DNA from: Citrus sinensis
Taxonomy: Eukaryota; Streptophyta; Magnoliopsida; Sapindales; Rutaceae
Assembly: GCF_022201045.2 (NCBI RefSeq)
Contig: NC_068564.1
Coordinates: 29,727,001-29,791,000, forward strand
Direction of reading: 5' to 3'
DNA: 64,000 bases
Under the pieces are notes generated by a model. It was not told where the DNA came from and searched no databases. It worked only from the letters and a program-made list of their open reading frames with translations. Positions 63,116 to 64,000 of this stretch are shown here, piece after piece; position 1 is the stretch's first letter; every line of letters begins with the position of its first letter. Made by a program: the position numbers and the translations under genes.

Positions 63116-64000
63116 GTAACCTTTCAATCTCTTTCGTGCCCATTAGCTGCTGTATTTTGAATTCTTTACCGTGGAATCTGGGTAATGGGTTTTTTATTTT
63201 ATTTTTTTTATTAACATATGTTTTTAAAAAATAAAAATAAGTATTTATGGGGCTTAATTGGTGCTTGAAGCTGGATGACTGTATTAATTCAGCACCTTTT
63301 GTTTTATTCTATTTTATTGTGTTGTGTTGTTGAGAGAAGGCTTGTAGAATGATTGGAATGCGTGAGTCTAAGATCTTTCATGTTGATGAGATTTTCGTTT
63401 CAAATTCAATAGGTGTGAAGTTATTTACATTCAGTGACGGTCATGTGTGTTTGATGATTTTAGCTATTGATGGCTTAATTTATGATGTACAGGTAGTTGG
63501 GTCAAGAAATGTAGCTCAATTTAATTACGTGTAATTCTTTTTGTCTTTGTGACACACTGCGTGTTTATCTAAAACTCTCAGAATTCTGTGTTTTAGAAGC
63601 ATGTCGATGTCAAGGTGCGCATGTGAATTAATTGAACTTTTGGCTTTAGCAAGTTTATTGGTGATTCTCTCTCTCAGAGGTGGCTGGGTTTTGTCTAGGC
63701 TAGTGATGAATGGTTTCATAATAGTTTTTATCCTAATTAGGATTATTTTTTGGCCTTCCTTTTGTGTGACTAGTATTTGTGTTTAGCAGCTTTAATTATG
63801 TTGCTTGTAAGGCACAGTCCACTCTTTTTTTTGGAAACATATTCTTTATAATTATTGCTGGTTTATTAGACTAGTATCAATTCAATTTTGCTTGTATCAT
63901 TTTCAAACTCTCGAAATTATCGAGTTACGAAGATGCAGAGTAATTGACTAATTGCTTAGATGGAAACTGATGCAAAATGATGTTGCCATGGAAATAAGTT
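63116..64000 (+). other. Probable intron 1 of the terminal gene
   Basis: T-rich, with short open frames on both strands that look non-coding (for example 63349-63534 and 63601-63786). It is compatible with a long first intron. No other feature seen. Confidence 0.45.

Noticed and set aside
1..64000. CRISPR arrays, bacterial operons, defence islands, rRNA genes and intact tRNA genes
   Set aside because: The window is plant nuclear DNA. No regularly spaced short repeats of CRISPR type or rRNA-like sequence were seen, and the only tRNA-like sequences are the SINE and degenerate box-like motifs.

Overview
This is nuclear DNA from a flowering plant, almost certainly a eudicot. It is AT-rich, its genes are split by short GT-AG introns, and it carries plant-specific families (AP2/ERF, ARF, chloroplast CPN20, plant GH35 beta-galactosidases) with many small non-autonomous transposons. 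Gene content and general flavour recall Citrus or a relative, but nothing in the window proves the genus.

Layout. (1) 0.35-11.6 kb: a tandem pair of intact 19-exon GH35 beta-galactosidase genes on the plus strand (832 and 836 aa), each with a C-terminal lectin-like domain. They are separated by an interval holding a 0.47-kb inverted-repeat element. (2) 11.8-21.1 kb: two intronless AP2/ERF genes on the minus strand about 8.3 kb apart, with repeat-rich DNA between them. (3) 24.9-26.4 kb: the double-domain chloroplast co-chaperonin CPN20 on the plus strand, convergent with (4) 27.3-34.0 kb: a 13-exon activator-type auxin response factor (ARF19/ARF7 class) on the minus strand, with a very long glutamine-rich exon. 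(5) 34-48.5 kb: gene-poor DNA with microsatellites, a 680-bp fold-back Mutator-like element and a 1.5-kb solo LTR. (6) 48.6-51.5 kb: a small membrane protein gene with a bacterial-PH-like domain. (7) 51.5-62.7 kb: a transposon-rich stretch with three related GAGTAATG MITEs, a SINE with a 17-bp target duplication, a second Mutator-like fold-back and a 401-bp tandem array interrupted by a Harbinger-like element. (8) 62.7 kb to the end: the first coding exon of a gene I do not recognise, which continues past the window.

The genes do not form a pathway. The beta-galactosidases act in the cell wall, the ERFs and the ARF are transcription factors, and CPN20 assists chloroplast protein folding. All exon models were built by hand from splice signals and reading-frame continuity. 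The six complete, window-contained gene models (two beta-galactosidases, two ERFs, CPN20, ARF) and the bPH-like gene close without internal stops.

I found no clearly undescribed biological system. The most informative signals are a gene-conversion-like tract between the beta-galactosidase copies, several transposons with verifiable target-site duplications, and a tandem repeat whose intact copies serve as the empty site of a transposon insertion.
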